Part shown: positions 18,758 through 27,457 of the stretch, piece by piece
Layout: each line of letters starts with the position of its first letter
Position numbering within the stretch: position 1 is the stretch's first letter
DNA from: Bacteroidales bacterium
GTDB taxonomy: Bacteria; Bacteroidota; Bacteroidia; Bacteroidales; WCHB1-69
DNA: 64,000 nucleotides
Direction of reading: 5' to 3'
Assembly: GCA_017535665.1 (NCBI GenBank)
Contig: JAFXTS010000005.1
Location: forward strand, 80,318 to 144,317
Program-made: the position numbers and the translations under genes
Notes under the pieces: generated by a model
What the model was told of the DNA's origin: nothing
Databases searched by the model: none
What the model saw: the letters and a program-made list of their open reading frames with translations, nothing else

Positions 18758-20716
18758 TTACCAGTCCTTTTCCATGCTTTGTCGTGGGACAGGCACTAAC
18801 ATCTTTTCACGTTCTTTCTGTATGTCTTTCTCGTTTTGTTTCAATGCGTTAAGTTGGCGCTCTTGGGCCTTCTGATCTTCAGTTTTTTGGGGCTGCGGCT
18901 GTGAGCCTTCTTTGTTCTGCTGATCTTTTTTCTCCTGTTGGTCCCCTTGGCTTTCGCCCTGCTGTTGGTCTTTTTTCTGTTCCTGATTGCCCGACTGGTT
19001 CATCTGCTGGCTCTCTTCCTTGCGTTGCTGTTGCTGGTCTTGACCGTTGCCTTCGCCCTGCTGGTTCTGTTGCTGTTGTTGGTCTTGACCTTGCTGTCCT
19101 TGTCCTTGTCCCTGACCACCACCGCCTTCAGGAAGTAATTTCTTGGCGTACATGAGGTTGTACTTGGCATCCATGTCGGAGGGGTGGAGACGCAGGCAGC
19201 TCTTGTAGCTCTCAATGGCTTTTTGGTATTCGCTGTAGGCCAGTTGTTTAAGCGAGTCGTTGGACTCATATTCCGCCAGTTGCATAAGGTACTGGCCGTT
19301 AGCGAGGTGGCTGTTGCCGGTGTTGTAGTGGGTGTTGGCGTTGAAGGTCTTGCCGTTGTTGAATTGCAGGAGCGAGTCGGTGAGGCGGGGGATGGAGTCG
19401 TAGTTGCCGATGCGGTAGTTGGCGGCGATTTGGTTGAAGAGGGCTTTGTCGGCGAATTGTGGGAGGGTGTCAGGGATGGTTTGATAGATGCGGAGGGCTT
19501 GGTGGTAGAGGCTGTCGGCTTGTTCGGGCAGGTCGTAGGGTTGGTGGTCGGGGTTCAGGGAGTCGGCGGTGGCGAACATCGTGTTGGCGGCGCCGAGCAG
19601 GGGGTTGGTCTGTTCGATGGTACGATGGCGGCAGGAGGTGAGGAGGAGGGTGGCGACGAGCAGGAGGAGCGGGGCCGTGCGGTGGCGACGGCGGGTGGGT
19701 TTTGCGGCAAGGAGGAATCCGTCGATGGCGAGCAGGAGCAGCCCGGCGGCTAACGGATATTGGAATTGTGACTCGTAGGTGGTGAGCTTCACCTTGCCGA
19801 AGTCGCTCTTGGCCATCTGGTCGAGGGATTCGAAAATGGCCTCAAAGCTGGAGTGTACATTTTCGGCATGGATATATTCACCGCCTCCTTCTTGTGCTAT
19901 ATCTTTGAGTATCTTTTCGTTGAGTTTAGTCACCACGGGGCGTCCGTCGCGGTCGCGTTTCACATCCTTGCCGTCAGGGATGGTGGCTCCGTTGGGGGTG
20001 CCGATGCCGATGGTGAAGATGAGGATGCCGTGTTCGTGCAGCTTGCGGGCGGCGACGAGGGCATCTTCCGCGTGGTCCTCGCCATCGGAGATGAGGATAA
20101 TGGCTTTCTGGACGAGGGTGGATGTGTCGCTGGACGGTTGCTCTTCGTCATCTTCCAACGAGATGCCCAAGGCAGCGGCGGAGCGGTACAAGGCTTCGGA
20201 GAGGTCGGTGCCCTGTATGGATAATTTGCTGGTGTTGAGCAGGTTGATGGAGTTCTTGGCAAACTCGTAGTCGGTGGTGGCGGGGAGGGCCACTTCGGCG
20301 GTGCCGGCAAAGACCACAGCCCCCACGCGGTTGCCATTCATCTTGTTGATACAATGGTTGATGGCCATCTTACAGGCTTCCAGACGGGTGGGCTTCACAT
20401 CCTGTGCATCCATACTTTTCGACACGTCAAGACAGAAAAGCACATCCACACCGCTGCGGGTGGCGGAGATCTCCTTGCCCGGTGTGCGTGGGTTGGCGGC
20501 CGCGAGGATGAAAAAGGATAAGGCCATCATGCAGAGACCGAACTTGATGTGAGGCATCGCCTTGCGGCGGTTGAGCTGCAGACGGGCTAATAGCGGGGCA
20601 TCGATATTTTTAAGGAATCGTTTACGGTCGATGAAAAGCAGAATTACATAACCTGCCACCAGTGCGAGAATGATGAATAGGAGATATAGAAGTTTCTGAT
20701 TTTCAAATACTAACAT
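18758..20716 (-). CDS. BatB-BatC fusion (VWA domain plus TPR)
   Basis: A 652-residue protein joining two proteins usually encoded separately. Residues 1-340 are BatB: two N-terminal helices, a von Willebrand A domain with an intact MIDAS (DVSKS at 97-101, T170, D211 in ISDGEDH), and a helix at about 322-338. From about 346 a second hydrophobic stretch ends in LLTSC (C362), exactly like the lipobox of a free BatC, then TPR units (about 390-515) and a very glutamine-rich tail. Gene order with batD is normal. The buried lipobox suggests a recent fusion by loss of the batB stop. A TAAATTTG box lies upstream. Confidence 0.87.
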   Translation of the reverse strand: MLVFENQKLLYLLFIILALVAGYVILLFIDRKRFLKNIDAPLLARLQLNRRKAMPHIKFGLCMMALSFFILAAANPRTPGKEISATRSGVDVLFCLDVSKSMDAQDVKPTRLEACKMAINHCINKMNGNRVGAVVFAGTAEVALPATTDYEFAKNSINLLNTSKLSIQGTDLSEALYRSAAALGISLEDDEEQPSSDTSTLVQKAIILISDGEDHAEDALVAARKLHEHGILIFTIGIGTPNGATIPDGKDVKRDRDGRPVVTKLNEKILKDIAQEGGGEYIHAENVHSSFEAIFESLDQMAKSDFGKVKLTTYESQFQYPLAAGLLLLAIDGFLLAAKPTRRRHRTAPLLLLVATLLLTSCRHRTIEQTNPLLGAANTMFATADSLNPDHQPYDLPEQADSLYHQALRIYQTIPDTLPQFADKALFNQIAANYRIGNYDSIPRLTDSLLQFNNGKTFNANTHYNTGNSHLANGQYLMQLAEYESNDSLKQLAYSEYQKAIESYKSCLRLHPSDMDAKYNLMYAKKLLPEGGGGQGQGQGQQGQDQQQQQNQQGEGNGQDQQQQRKEESQQMNQSGNQEQKKDQQQGESQGDQQEKKDQQNKEGSQPQPQKTEDQKAQERQLNALKQNEKDIQKEREKMLVPVPRQSMEKDW

Positions 20717-20743
20717 AAAATATTTCTTTATATTTTAAGGATG

Positions 20744-20751
20744 CAAATTTA
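20744..20751 (-). promoter_or_regulatory. -7 promoter box of the bat operon
   Basis: TAAATTTG followed by C on the minus strand, 27 bases before ATG 20716; divergent from the AbiEi-like gene. It shows the bat genes here start at batBC rather than continuing from upstream batA or moxR. Confidence 0.55.
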
Positions 20752-20814
20752 CGCGTTTTTTCCGAATTATTTTCTTGCTAAATAAATTTTCTGAACTATC
20801 TTGAAAAAATGCCG

Positions 20815-20822
20815 TATTTTTG
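20815..20822 (+). promoter_or_regulatory. -7 promoter box of the AbiEi-like gene, almost no leader
   Basis: TATTTTTG followed by CAGCC. The best ATG (20831) is only 8 bases past the box, so transcription would begin within a few bases of the start codon and the mRNA may be leaderless. Confidence 0.5.
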
Positions 20823-20830
20823 CAGCCGTT

Positions 20831-21451
20831 ATGACCTTTCAGCAATTCCATCATCAATTTTCATCCTTCGGATGTGTTACGACCGAACAACTTCGTGAGG
20901 CCGATTGCGCTTTCGACAAAAACAGCCTTACGCGATGGTGCCAGAATGGTTATTTGGTGAAGGTGAGAAATGGGCTTTATCTTTTTCCCGAATTTTTAGA
21001 AAATAGTGAATTTCAATATTTTATTGCAAATTCTATCTATCCAGATTCTTATGTCAGCCTTCATTCGGCCCTGACCTATCACGGCTATCTTCCCAACCCA
21101 CTTTCGCCCCAGTTGAGCAGTATAACAATTCATAAAACCAAGGAATTTCGTAATATATTGGGGAATTTTGACTATAGAAAAGTGAAATCGGAGCTGTTTT
21201 TTGGTTATGAAGAGATAGGGGAGAAGCCCTTCTCGTTTTTGATGTCCACTCCCGAGAAGGCCTTGCTTGACCTTTTTTATCTTTTCCCCATCTATTATGA
21301 TACGGAACAAAAGTTGCGTAATTTTGCCATTGATGAGCGAAAAATTTTCGAAAATTGGGATAGTCGATTGATGTATGAGTATCTGCAATTATTTGAAAAT
21401 CAGGCTTTAGAAAACAGGTTTTCAATTTTTGCCAAAATGTACGGACTATAA
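20831..21451 (+). CDS. AbiEi-like antitoxin/regulator without visible toxin
   Basis: A 206-residue protein with the AbiEi family layout: an N-terminal winged-helix part (SSFGCVTTEQLREADCAFDKNSLTRWCQNGYLVKVRNGLYL, given here only as a description of residues about 14-55), then the sensor-like half with SLHSALTYHGYLP and STPEKALLDLFYLFP. AbiEi proteins repress their operon and neutralise the nucleotidyltransferase toxin AbiEii in type IV systems. No AbiEii-like gene follows: the next gene is corA. The gene is AT-richer than its neighbours. ATG 20831 is chosen because the promoter box overlaps the longer in-frame start at 20801. It may be a solitary regulator or the remnant of a pair. Confidence 0.7.
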   Translation: MTFQQFHHQFSSFGCVTTEQLREADCAFDKNSLTRWCQNGYLVKVRNGLYLFPEFLENSEFQYFIANSIYPDSYVSLHSALTYHGYLPNPLSPQLSSITIHKTKEFRNILGNFDYRKVKSELFFGYEEIGEKPFSFLMSTPEKALLDLFYLFPIYYDTEQKLRNFAIDERKIFENWDSRLMYEYLQLFENQALENRFSIFAKMYGL

Positions 21452-21513
21452 ATCGGGCAGTTTTCATCACTTTTTCTGTTTTAAAGGGTGTAACTTTTTT
21501 CAAAAAAAATGCG

Positions 21514-21521
21514 TATTTTTG
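21514..21521 (+). promoter_or_regulatory. -7 promoter box of corA
   Basis: TATTTTTG followed by CCGCG, 70 bases before the corA ATG, leaving a leader of roughly 60 bases. Confidence 0.55.
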
Positions 21522-21577
21522 CCGCGTAATTGTAAACATAGTACGAATGTAGGATTTAGTTTTGTCCTTAAAAAGGA

Positions 21578-21586
21578 AAGGAGGTG
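21578..21586 (+). promoter_or_regulatory. Strong Shine-Dalgarno site for corA
   Basis: AAGGAGGTG ends 5 bases before ATG 21592 and is a near-perfect anti-SD match. It is unusual in this window, where most starts lack one, and it decides the start over the in-frame TTG at 21562. Confidence 0.75.
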
Positions 21587-21591
21587 AAATA

Positions 21592-22506
21592 ATGGTGGAT
21601 ACGATTAGTTTCGGTATGCTGAAATGGCATCATATCACGAATCCCACTGTGGAAGATATGGATTTTTTGAAGAACAACTTCCATTTTCACCCTCTGGACA
21701 TTGAAGACTGCTACAGTTTCGTACAGCGCCCAAAGATAGACGTTTACGACGATTATTATTTCCTAGTGCTTCATTTCCCGATTCTTGATGCTCGCACCAA
21801 TTTGGTGAGAACCGAGGAAACCAAGATCTTCTGGGGCCATGATTTCATCATCACGGTGGGCAATTCGCACTATGTGGTGCAGGATTTGTTCAACCTGACG
21901 AAGATGGACCCCGAGGAGATGGAGGAGGATGAGCAGATTGGCGGTACCAGCGACGGTATTTTGTACAAAGTGCTGTATCGCATGATGAAAGAGACCTTCT
22001 TGCTTGTGGAAAAGTTGGGCACCGAGCTGGAGGCCATTAACCGCGATTTGTTTAGCAGAAAGTCGGAAAAGACCATCGAAAGGATGTCGATTTTCCGCAA
22101 AAATATCATCCAGTTGAATACCATGTTCAAACCGCAACTGCGTCTGTTCCACCTGTTTGAGTCTGGCGATGTGAAAGGTTATGTGGAGGACATGGAGGAC
22201 TACTGGGGTAATATTCTCGACTTTTACCAGAAGATGTGGGATATGGTGGATGACTATGGCGAGTTGGTGGCCGGTCTGTCCAGCACTTTTGATTCGTTGC
22301 AGACCAACCGTACCAACGAGATTATGCGCGTGCTGACCATCATCTCCACGATCGTGCTGCCGTTGACCTTCTTCACGGGTTTGTATGGTATGAACGTAGG
22401 GCTGCCATTTGCCGACAAGGCATGGGCGTTCTGGGGCGTACTGGTGGTATGTGTGGTGACGGTGGTGGTGCTGCTGATTTTCTTTAAGAGAAAACGCTGG
22501 ATGTGA
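21592..22506 (+). CDS. corA: CorA family magnesium transporter
   Basis: A 304-residue divalent cation channel. It has a soluble N-terminal funnel domain (HPLDIEDCYSFVQRPKIDVYDDYYFLVL, residues about 29-58, described by position), a long helix, and two C-terminal transmembrane helices, the first ending in the selectivity motif YGMNVG, with a basic tail (FKRKRWM). CorA pentamers conduct Mg2+ and sometimes Co2+ or Ni2+ down the membrane potential. The last codons overlap a hairpin shared with the convergent rel gene. The -7 box and a strong Shine-Dalgarno site suggest high expression. Confidence 0.95.
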   Translation: MVDTISFGMLKWHHITNPTVEDMDFLKNNFHFHPLDIEDCYSFVQRPKIDVYDDYYFLVLHFPILDARTNLVRTEETKIFWGHDFIITVGNSHYVVQDLFNLTKMDPEEMEEDEQIGGTSDGILYKVLYRMMKETFLLVEKLGTELEAINRDLFSRKSEKTIERMSIFRKNIIQLNTMFKPQLRLFHLFESGDVKGYVEDMEDYWGNILDFYQKMWDMVDDYGELVAGLSSTFDSLQTNRTNEIMRVLTIISTIVLPLTFFTGLYGMNVGLPFADKAWAFWGVLVVCVVTVVVLLIFFKRKRWM

Positions 22507-22513
22507 GCGTTTT
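22491..22513. terminator. Bidirectional terminator hairpin between corA and rel
   Basis: AAAACGCT pairs with AGCGTTTT around a 7-base loop, giving a T-run on either strand. It overlaps the corA stop codon and lies just past the convergent rel stop. Confidence 0.55.
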
Positions 22514-22523
22514 GCAGCTGTGT

Positions 22524-24776
22524 TTACAGCAGGTCAAATCCCACGCGCTGTATTTTTTCCAGATTGTCGATTTTATGTAACTGTTCAATCAATTCGTTGA
22601 GCGACTTGGCATTTTCGATGTAGAGCATCAGTTCGCCGGTGAACACGCCATTTTTGGAGGCGATATTGAGCGAGCGGATGTTGAGATTGTGTTGTACGGA
22701 GATGATGTCGATGATTTCCTTGATCATGCCTTTTCGGTCGAAACCCTCCATGCGAACACCTGACAAGAAGGTGATTTCCTGGTCTTTACGCCATTTTGCC
22801 TTGATGATACGGTTGCCGAATTTCGACATCTGTTCGATGGCTTCCGGGCAGTTGGTGCGGTGTACGATGATTTCGTCGCTCGAGATCTGGAAGCCTACCA
22901 CCTGGTCGCCGGGGATGGGCTTGCAGCAGGGCGCAATGATGTGTTTGATTTTTTCGGAGGAAGACTCGTCGAGCATGAAGATTTCCGGATTCTTCTCCAA
23001 CTCTTCATCCAGAAGTTTGTCGAGTGACTTCTTGGAAAGCTCGTCGCTGATGTTGCGCTGGAAACTCTCGAGGTTTTTGTTTTTGGCATCGGAGATGATC
23101 TGTTGGATTCTCTCTTTCGACATTTTGCCCGATGCGATATATTTGTAAAACTCGTATTCGGAGCGTATCTTGGTGGCAGCCCGCACTTTACCCTTGTTGG
23201 CATCGTTGCACTCAAAGCCCAACTCTTGGAAGTAGTTGTTGAGGATGCGTTCGCCCTCTTCCTTATATTTCTTTTGTTCGAGGCGGATGGCCTCCTTGAT
23301 GCACTCTTTGGCGCGGGTGGTTTTCACGAAGTCGAACCACTCTACGGTGGGGTATTGGTTCTTGGAGGTGATGATTTCGAGCTGGTCGCCGTTTTTCAGC
23401 ACGTAGTTACGGGGCACGATTTCGGCGTTGACCTTGCCGCCGAGGCACTTGTTGCCGAGGTTGCTATGGAGGTCGTAGGCGAAGTCGAGCACGGTGGAGC
23501 CGGCCGGCAGGGTGCGCATGTCGCCTTTCGGGGTAAATACGAAGACCTCTTTGAGACCGAGGTTGAGTTTGATTTCATTGAGGAAGTCGAGGGCGGTGCT
23601 GTCGTCGCTCTTGAGGATTTCACGGATTTTGGTGAGCCACTCTTCCACGCGGTTGTCGTACTCTTGCGGGGTGCGGTCGGCTTCTTTATATTTATAGTGT
23701 GCGGCGATACCTCGTTCGGCAATCTCGTCCATACGGTGCGAACGTATCTGTACTTCTATCCACTTGCCGCTCTTGCTCATCACGGTGGTGTGGAGGGCCT
23801 GGTAGCCGTTGGGTTTCGGGTTCGAGAGGAAGTCGCGGATACGGTCGGGCTTGTTGTGTGGGTATATCTTGCTGACAATACGGAAGATATCCCAGCACCG
23901 CTTGATTTCGTCCTGCGGTTCGGCTTCGAAGACAAACCGTACGGCGAACACATCGTAAACGCCTTCGAAGTCGCATTTCTGGCGTTCCATTTTCTGGAAG
24001 ATGGAGCAGATGGATTTGGTGCGGCCTGAAACGGTGGCCTCAATGCCTTCTGCCTTGAGTTGCTCTTCGATGGGGGTGATGAAGTCCTTGATCAACGTTT
24101 CACGGTTCTTCTCGGTGTCTTTCAGTTTGTTATAGATCATGCGGTAGTTGTTGGGGTCGGTATATCGCATGGCATAGTCTTCGAGTTCGCTCTTGATATT
24201 GTACAGACCGAGACGGTGGGCGATGGGGACGTAGAAATAGGTGGTTTCGGAGGATATTTTCCACTGTTTTTCGGGCGGCATGGCGTCGAGGGTGCGCATA
24301 TTGTGCAGGCGGTCGGCGAGTTTGATGAGGATGACGCGCACATCTTCCGACATGGAGAGGCAGATCTTCTTGAAGGTCTCTGCCTGGATGGATTCGTTCT
24401 GGCTGAAGGGAAGGTTTTCGATTTTGGTGAGGCCGTCGATGATGCGGGCCACCTTGTCGCCGAACATCTCATTGATATCCTCGAGGGTGTAGTCGGTGTC
24501 TTCCACCACGTCGTGCAGCAGGGAGCACACCACGGAGGTGGTGCCGAGGTTGATGTCCTTTACCACAATCTTGGCGACGGCGAGCGGGTGGTAGATGTAG
24601 GGTTCGCCACTTTTGCGGCGCATATCCTTGTGAGCCTTGACGGCGAGGGCCATGGCTTTGTGGATGCTGTTGCGCTGCTGCAGGGTGGTCTTGTCCCAGA
24701 TCAGGTTAAGCAGTTCGCGGTATTTGTTGAGGATGGTTTTACGCTCAAGTTCGGCGTCGGGGATATAAGGTTCCAT
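22524..24776 (-). CDS. RelA/SpoT family (p)ppGpp synthetase/hydrolase
   Basis: A 750-residue full-length Rsh protein. The N-terminal HD hydrolase domain keeps YIYHPLAVA, SLLHDVVEDTD and IKLADRLHNMRTL, so hydrolysis looks intact. The synthetase domain has YDVFAVRFVF, DRIRDFLSNPKPNGYQALHT and EVQIRSHRMDEIAERGIAAH. TGS (VFVFTPKGDMRTLPAGSTVLDFAYDLHS region), zinc-finger-like (IAPCCKPIPGD) and ACT domains follow. It makes and breaks the stringent alarmone (p)ppGpp under amino acid starvation. It is the last gene of the symporter-nth-rel run, 29 bases after nth. Since (p)ppGpp restrains GTP synthesis, its closeness to the purine cluster is suggestive only. Confidence 0.95.
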   Translation of the reverse strand: MEPYIPDAELERKTILNKYRELLNLIWDKTTLQQRNSIHKAMALAVKAHKDMRRKSGEPYIYHPLAVAKIVVKDINLGTTSVVCSLLHDVVEDTDYTLEDINEMFGDKVARIIDGLTKIENLPFSQNESIQAETFKKICLSMSEDVRVILIKLADRLHNMRTLDAMPPEKQWKISSETTYFYVPIAHRLGLYNIKSELEDYAMRYTDPNNYRMIYNKLKDTEKNRETLIKDFITPIEEQLKAEGIEATVSGRTKSICSIFQKMERQKCDFEGVYDVFAVRFVFEAEPQDEIKRCWDIFRIVSKIYPHNKPDRIRDFLSNPKPNGYQALHTTVMSKSGKWIEVQIRSHRMDEIAERGIAAHYKYKEADRTPQEYDNRVEEWLTKIREILKSDDSTALDFLNEIKLNLGLKEVFVFTPKGDMRTLPAGSTVLDFAYDLHSNLGNKCLGGKVNAEIVPRNYVLKNGDQLEIITSKNQYPTVEWFDFVKTTRAKECIKEAIRLEQKKYKEEGERILNNYFQELGFECNDANKGKVRAATKIRSEYEFYKYIASGKMSKERIQQIISDAKNKNLESFQRNISDELSKKSLDKLLDEELEKNPEIFMLDESSSEKIKHIIAPCCKPIPGDQVVGFQISSDEIIVHRTNCPEAIEQMSKFGNRIIKAKWRKDQEITFLSGVRMEGFDRKGMIKEIIDIISVQHNLNIRSLNIASKNGVFTGELMLYIENAKSLNELIEQLHKIDNLEKIQRVGFDLL

Positions 24777-24805
24777 GGTTATTGGGGTTGGATTTTCGAT
24801 GATTT

Positions 24806-25438
24806 CTAATGTTGTTTTTCACTGCATACGGTTGTCAGTCCGCACTCGTCGCACTTGGGGTTGCGGGCGGTGCATACGTATCGGCCGTGCAGGATGAGCC
24901 AGTGGTGGGCGATGGGGATGGTTTCGGGCGGGAAGTGGGCGGTGAGCTGTTTCTCGACTTCCAGTGGGGTGTTGGCGTTGCGGACGATGCCGAGGCGGTG
25001 TGCCACGCGGAACACGTGGGTATCGACGGCCATGGCGGGCTGGTCATACACGATGGCGAGGATGACGTTGGCGGTTTTGCGCCCCACGCCTGGCAGGCGC
25101 GTCAGCTCTTCCATGGTGGAAGGCACCTGTCCGTTGAAGTCCGACACCAACATCTTGGCCAGACCGCTCAGGTGTTTGGCTTTGTTGTTGGGATAGGAGA
25201 CCGATTTAATCAGCTCGTAGATCTCAGATACTTCTGCTTTTGCCATCGCCTCGGGTGTCGGAAACTGGGCGAACAATCCTTTGGTGACGATGTTCACCCG
25301 CTTGTCGGTGCACTGGGCCGACAGCACCACGGCCACGATGAGCTCGAAGCTGTTGCGAAACTCCAGTTCCGAGGCGGCATCAGGGTTGTGCTCGGCGAAG
25401 TACTGGATCAGGAAGTCGTATTTCTGTTGGAGAGTCAT
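24806..25438 (-). CDS. nth: Endonuclease III
   Basis: A 210-residue base-excision repair glycosylase/AP lyase. It shows the helix-hairpin-helix LPGVGRKTANVILAIVY with the catalytic lysine, the catalytic aspartate in VDTHVFRVAHRLG, and the C-terminal [4Fe-4S] motif C-x6-C-x2-C-x5-C (VCTARNPKCDECGLTTVC). It removes oxidised pyrimidines such as thymine glycol. Its ATG overlaps the symporter stop by four bases (ATGA), indicating translational coupling. Confidence 0.96.
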   Translation of the reverse strand: MTLQQKYDFLIQYFAEHNPDAASELEFRNSFELIVAVVLSAQCTDKRVNIVTKGLFAQFPTPEAMAKAEVSEIYELIKSVSYPNNKAKHLSGLAKMLVSDFNGQVPSTMEELTRLPGVGRKTANVILAIVYDQPAMAVDTHVFRVAHRLGIVRNANTPLEVEKQLTAHFPPETIPIAHHWLILHGRYVCTARNPKCDECGLTTVCSEKQH

Positions 25439-26937
25439 GATAAAAGGTCGTTTTGTGAGGATGAGTCGGAAGGGCTGGCCGGACGGCCGGAGATGGCAAT
25501 GAGTCCGACGAAGGTGAGCAGTCCGTTGACAATCAGCAGTTCGAAGCCGAATTTATAGCCCCACAGCAGTTGTTCGGAGAAGCGGTTGAGCAGCAGGCAG
25601 AGGATAGGGGAGAGGATGGCAATGACGGGTACGAGGGCGGGAATCTTGATATTTCTTTTGGTGAAAATACTGAAAACGAACATGCCGAGGATGGGTCCGT
25701 AGGTGTAGCTGGCCACATTGAAGATGATGGTAATCAGTGAGTTGTTGTGGTAGTTGGAGAAGATGATGATGGTGATGAGGAAGAGGATGGCGATGCCGAC
25801 GTGGATGAGGCGGCGGATGCGGGTTTGGCGTTTCGGGTCGGAGGTGATTTGGTTGAGATGGATGAGGTCGTAGCACACGGAGGTGGTGAGGGCGGTGAGG
25901 GTGCCGTCGGCGCTGGAGTAGCCGGCTGAGATAAGGCCGATGGTGAAGATGAGCGCGGTGGCCACGCCGAGGTGGTTGAAGGCGATCTCCGGATAGATTT
26001 TGTCGGTCTTGTGCGCGGCGATGATGTCGGTGAGGTCGATACCTTTGTTTTGGGCGTAGATGAGCAGTAAGCCGCCGAGGAAGAGGAAGAGTGCGTTGGC
26101 CACTACGAGGATTCCCGAGAAGGTGAGCATGTTGCGTTGTGCGTCTTTTAAGTTCTTGCAGGTCAGGTTCTTCTGCATCATATCTTGGTCGAGACCGGTC
26201 ATCACGATGGTGATGAACATGCCGCTGATGATCTGTTTGACGAAGAAGTTGGACTGGTGCCAGTCGGTTCCGAAGAGTTGGGTGTGCCCGCCGGCCTTCA
26301 TCTGGTGCCAGATATCGGAGAAGGGCATGCCTAACTGTTTGATGATGATAGTGATGGTGAGGATGAGGGCGGTGAGCATGAAGGTGGTTTGCAGGGTGTC
26401 GGTCCACACCACGGTCTTGATGCCGCCGCGGAAGGTATAGAGCAGGATGATGATGACCATGCCGGTAGCGGTGAGCCAGATGGGGATGCCCATCGCGTCG
26501 AAGACGAAGGTTTGCAGCACAAAAATGACGAGGTACATGCGCAGGGCGGAGCCGAGCAGGCGCGACAGGATGAAGAAGATGGAGCCGGTTTTGTGGGCGG
26601 CGCCTCCCATGCGGTGCTCGAGGATCTCGTATACCGAGGTGACATTTTGTTTATAGTATATGGGCAGCAGCACGTAGGCGATGGTGATGTAGCCGAGGAT
26701 GTAGCCGAGCACGATGCCGAAGTAGGTGAAGTGGATGTTGGCCACGTCGCCAGGCACCGACATGAAGGTGACGCCCGACAGCGATGCACCGATCATGCCG
26801 TAGGCCACTACGAACCACGGCGATTTGCGGTTGCCGGTGAAGTAGCTGGCGTTGTCGGCCTTGCGGGCGGAGAACCACATGACGACAAACAGCAGGATGG
26901 TGTAGGCTGCGAAGAAAAAGAGAATCAGGTTTCCCAT
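25435..26937 (-). CDS. Sodium:solute symporter (SSS family)
   Basis: A 500-residue transporter with about 13 helices. Recognisable parts are ADNASYFTGNRKSPWFVVAYGM, IGASLSGVTFMSVPGDV (helix 1 with the Na+ site), GYITIAYVLLPIYYKQNVTSVYE, and TIGLISAGYSSADGTLTALTTS. The family imports sugars, amino acids, nucleosides or sialic acid with Na+; the substrate cannot be assigned. Start 26937 (MGNLILF) is preferred to the longer 27018 because a TACCTTTG box lies between them. It begins an operon with nth and rel. Confidence 0.9.
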   Translation of the reverse strand: MGNLILFFFAAYTILLFVVMWFSARKADNASYFTGNRKSPWFVVAYGMIGASLSGVTFMSVPGDVANIHFTYFGIVLGYILGYITIAYVLLPIYYKQNVTSVYEILEHRMGGAAHKTGSIFFILSRLLGSALRMYLVIFVLQTFVFDAMGIPIWLTATGMVIIILLYTFRGGIKTVVWTDTLQTTFMLTALILTITIIIKQLGMPFSDIWHQMKAGGHTQLFGTDWHQSNFFVKQIISGMFITIVMTGLDQDMMQKNLTCKNLKDAQRNMLTFSGILVVANALFLFLGGLLLIYAQNKGIDLTDIIAAHKTDKIYPEIAFNHLGVATALIFTIGLISAGYSSADGTLTALTTSVCYDLIHLNQITSDPKRQTRIRRLIHVGIAILFLITIIIFSNYHNNSLITIIFNVASYTYGPILGMFVFSIFTKRNIKIPALVPVIAILSPILCLLLNRFSEQLLWGYKFGFELLIVNGLLTFVGLIAISGRPASPSDSSSQNDLLS

Positions 26938-26961
26938 GCCAAATTGGTTATCAATACGCTG

Positions 26962-26969
26962 CAAAGGTA
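26962..26969 (-). promoter_or_regulatory. -7 promoter box of the symporter-nth-rel operon
   Basis: TACCTTTG followed by CAGCG on the minus strand, 25 bases before ATG 26937. The 264-base space from here to the tRNAs otherwise shows only AT-rich sequence and the tRNA promoter. Confidence 0.6.
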
Positions 26970-27147
26970 CGTGTTTTTTCTCAATTTTGATGTGATTTGT
27001 CCGAAAATTTATGCACAATCTAATGTGACTAATGTGGAATAGTTGTCGTAAAGGATGGGGATAAAAAGATTAATTATTTTTTAATCAGAGATTTATCTTG
27101 AATAAAAATTTTTTTGCAGAAAAGTGTGCCATCAAATAAAAAAATTG

Positions 27148-27155
27148 TATTTTTG
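27148..27155 (+). promoter_or_regulatory. -7 promoter box of the tRNA operon
   Basis: TATTTTTG followed by CAGCC, 46 bases before the first tRNA. Confidence 0.65.
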
Positions 27156-27201
27156 CAGCCTCGAAAACGATGGACGTTATTTGAAATCGAACTCAGCACA
27201 G

Positions 27202-27274
27202 GCCGATATAGCTCAGTTGGTAGAGCAGCTGATTTGTAATCAGCCGGTCGCCGGTTCGAGTCCGTCTATCGGCT
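27202..27274 (+). tRNA. tRNA-Thr (anticodon TGT)
   Basis: A complete cloverleaf: acceptor GCCGATA/TATCGGC, D arm GCTCAGTTGGTAGAGC, anticodon stem GCTGA/TCAGC with loop TTTGTAA, T loop GTTCGAGTC. Discriminator T; no CCA is encoded. Confidence 0.97.
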
Positions 27275-27278
27275 CGCC

Positions 27279-27360
27279 GGGGGGGTACCAGAGCGGTCAA
27301 ATGGGGCAGACTGTAAATCTGTTGGCTTAGCCTTCGGAGGTTCGAATCCTCCCCCCCCCA
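27279..27360 (+). tRNA. tRNA-Tyr (anticodon GTA)
   Basis: An 82-base class II tRNA with a long variable arm, seven-G acceptor strand pairing with seven Cs, anticodon loop CTGTAAA, T arm GGAGG TTCGAAT CCTCC. It starts 4 bases after tRNA-Thr. The following CCA at 27361-27363 may be encoded or chance. Confidence 0.95.
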
Positions 27361-27367
27361 CCACCCT

Positions 27368-27440
27368 GCGGTAGTAGCTCATTTGGTAGAGCGGCAGCCT
27401 TCCAAGCTGCAGGTAGCGGGTTCGAGACCCGTCTACCGCT
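27368..27440 (+). tRNA. tRNA-Gly (anticodon TCC)
   Basis: Acceptor GCGGTAG/CTACCGC, anticodon stem GCAGC/GCTGC with loop CTTCCAA, T loop GTTCGAGAC. Followed directly by CCA (27441-27443). Third gene of the operon. Confidence 0.97.
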
Positions 27441-27457
27441 CCACAGAACAAGAATCA

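Noticed and set aside
23103..24029. Plus-strand open frame of 308 codons
   Set aside because: Antisense to the rel synthetase and TGS region; glycine/valine-rich shadow translation.
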